Below, piece after piece: positions 5,454-5,455 of a DNA stretch of 5,455 bases. The notes beneath the pieces are model-generated. The model worked only from the letters and a program-made list of their open reading frames with translations, searched no databases and had not been told where the DNA came from. The DNA lies in contig CAMPIK010000205.1 of NCBI GenBank assembly GCA_946886325.1, positions 1 through 5,455 on the forward strand. Direction: 5' to 3'. Both the position numbers and the translations under genes were made by a program. Every line of letters starts with the position of its first letter. The stretch's first letter is position 1. The stretch is from an uncultured Shinella sp. Its GTDB lineage: Bacteria > Pseudomonadota > Alphaproteobacteria > Rhizobiales > Rhizobiaceae.

Positions 5454-5455
5454 TT

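Noticed and set aside
1..5455. Search by eye for CRISPR arrays, insertion sequences, prophage or toxin-antitoxin genes
   Set aside because: There are no regularly spaced repeats, transposase motifs or small paired toxin genes. The tRNA-Phe 3' end could be an integration site, but only 2 nt follow it in the window, so nothing can be said.

Overview
This is a gene-dense, GC-rich chromosomal housekeeping segment with every supported gene on the + strand. Gene content and order point to an alphaproteobacterium of the order Rhizobiales, most likely Rhizobiaceae (Rhizobium/Agrobacterium/Ensifer/Shinella type). DUF2948 and UPF0262 are, from memory, alphaproteobacterial families. The order murA - DUF2948 - hisD - UPF0262 - low-molecular-weight phosphatase - infA - maf - yacG - tRNA-Phe also matches what I recall of rhizobial chromosomes. 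I could not run a search, so the genus is open.

Layout: (1) Positions 1-1077 hold the 3' part of murA (peptidoglycan precursor synthesis), entering from the left edge. (2) A 122-nt gap with a small hairpin and a weak candidate promoter precedes a DUF2948 gene (1200-1637). (3) A 48-nt spacer with overlapping hairpins and a tandem 11-bp repeat leads into hisD (1686-2984, TTG start), the last enzyme of histidine synthesis. (4) Tightly packed after hisD are a UPF0262 gene (2991-3467) and a GTG-started phosphatase-fold gene (3472-3924), with gaps of 6 and 4 nt, so 1200-3924 probably forms one transcription unit. (5) A 168-nt intergenic region with an inverted repeat and a candidate promoter precedes infA (4093-4311), followed by a maf nucleotide pyrophosphatase gene (4370-4990) and yacG (4994-5200, 3 nt after maf). 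(6) A 177-nt region carries a good sigma70-type promoter and several hairpins before a complete tRNA-Phe(GAA) gene with encoded CCA (5378-5453).

The genes serve basic cell functions: wall synthesis, histidine synthesis, translation initiation, nucleotide-pool and gyrase control, and a Phe tRNA. I see no mobile element, CRISPR array, toxin-antitoxin pair or phage gene, and no strong case for a new multi-gene system. The parts worth a second look are small: the hisD leader with three mutually exclusive pairings around its ribosome-binding site, the single-cysteine phosphatase paired with an uncharacterised UPF0262 protein, and the tRNA-Phe 5' leader, which holds a perfect 8-bp hairpin followed by a copy of the tRNA's own acceptor-strand sequence.
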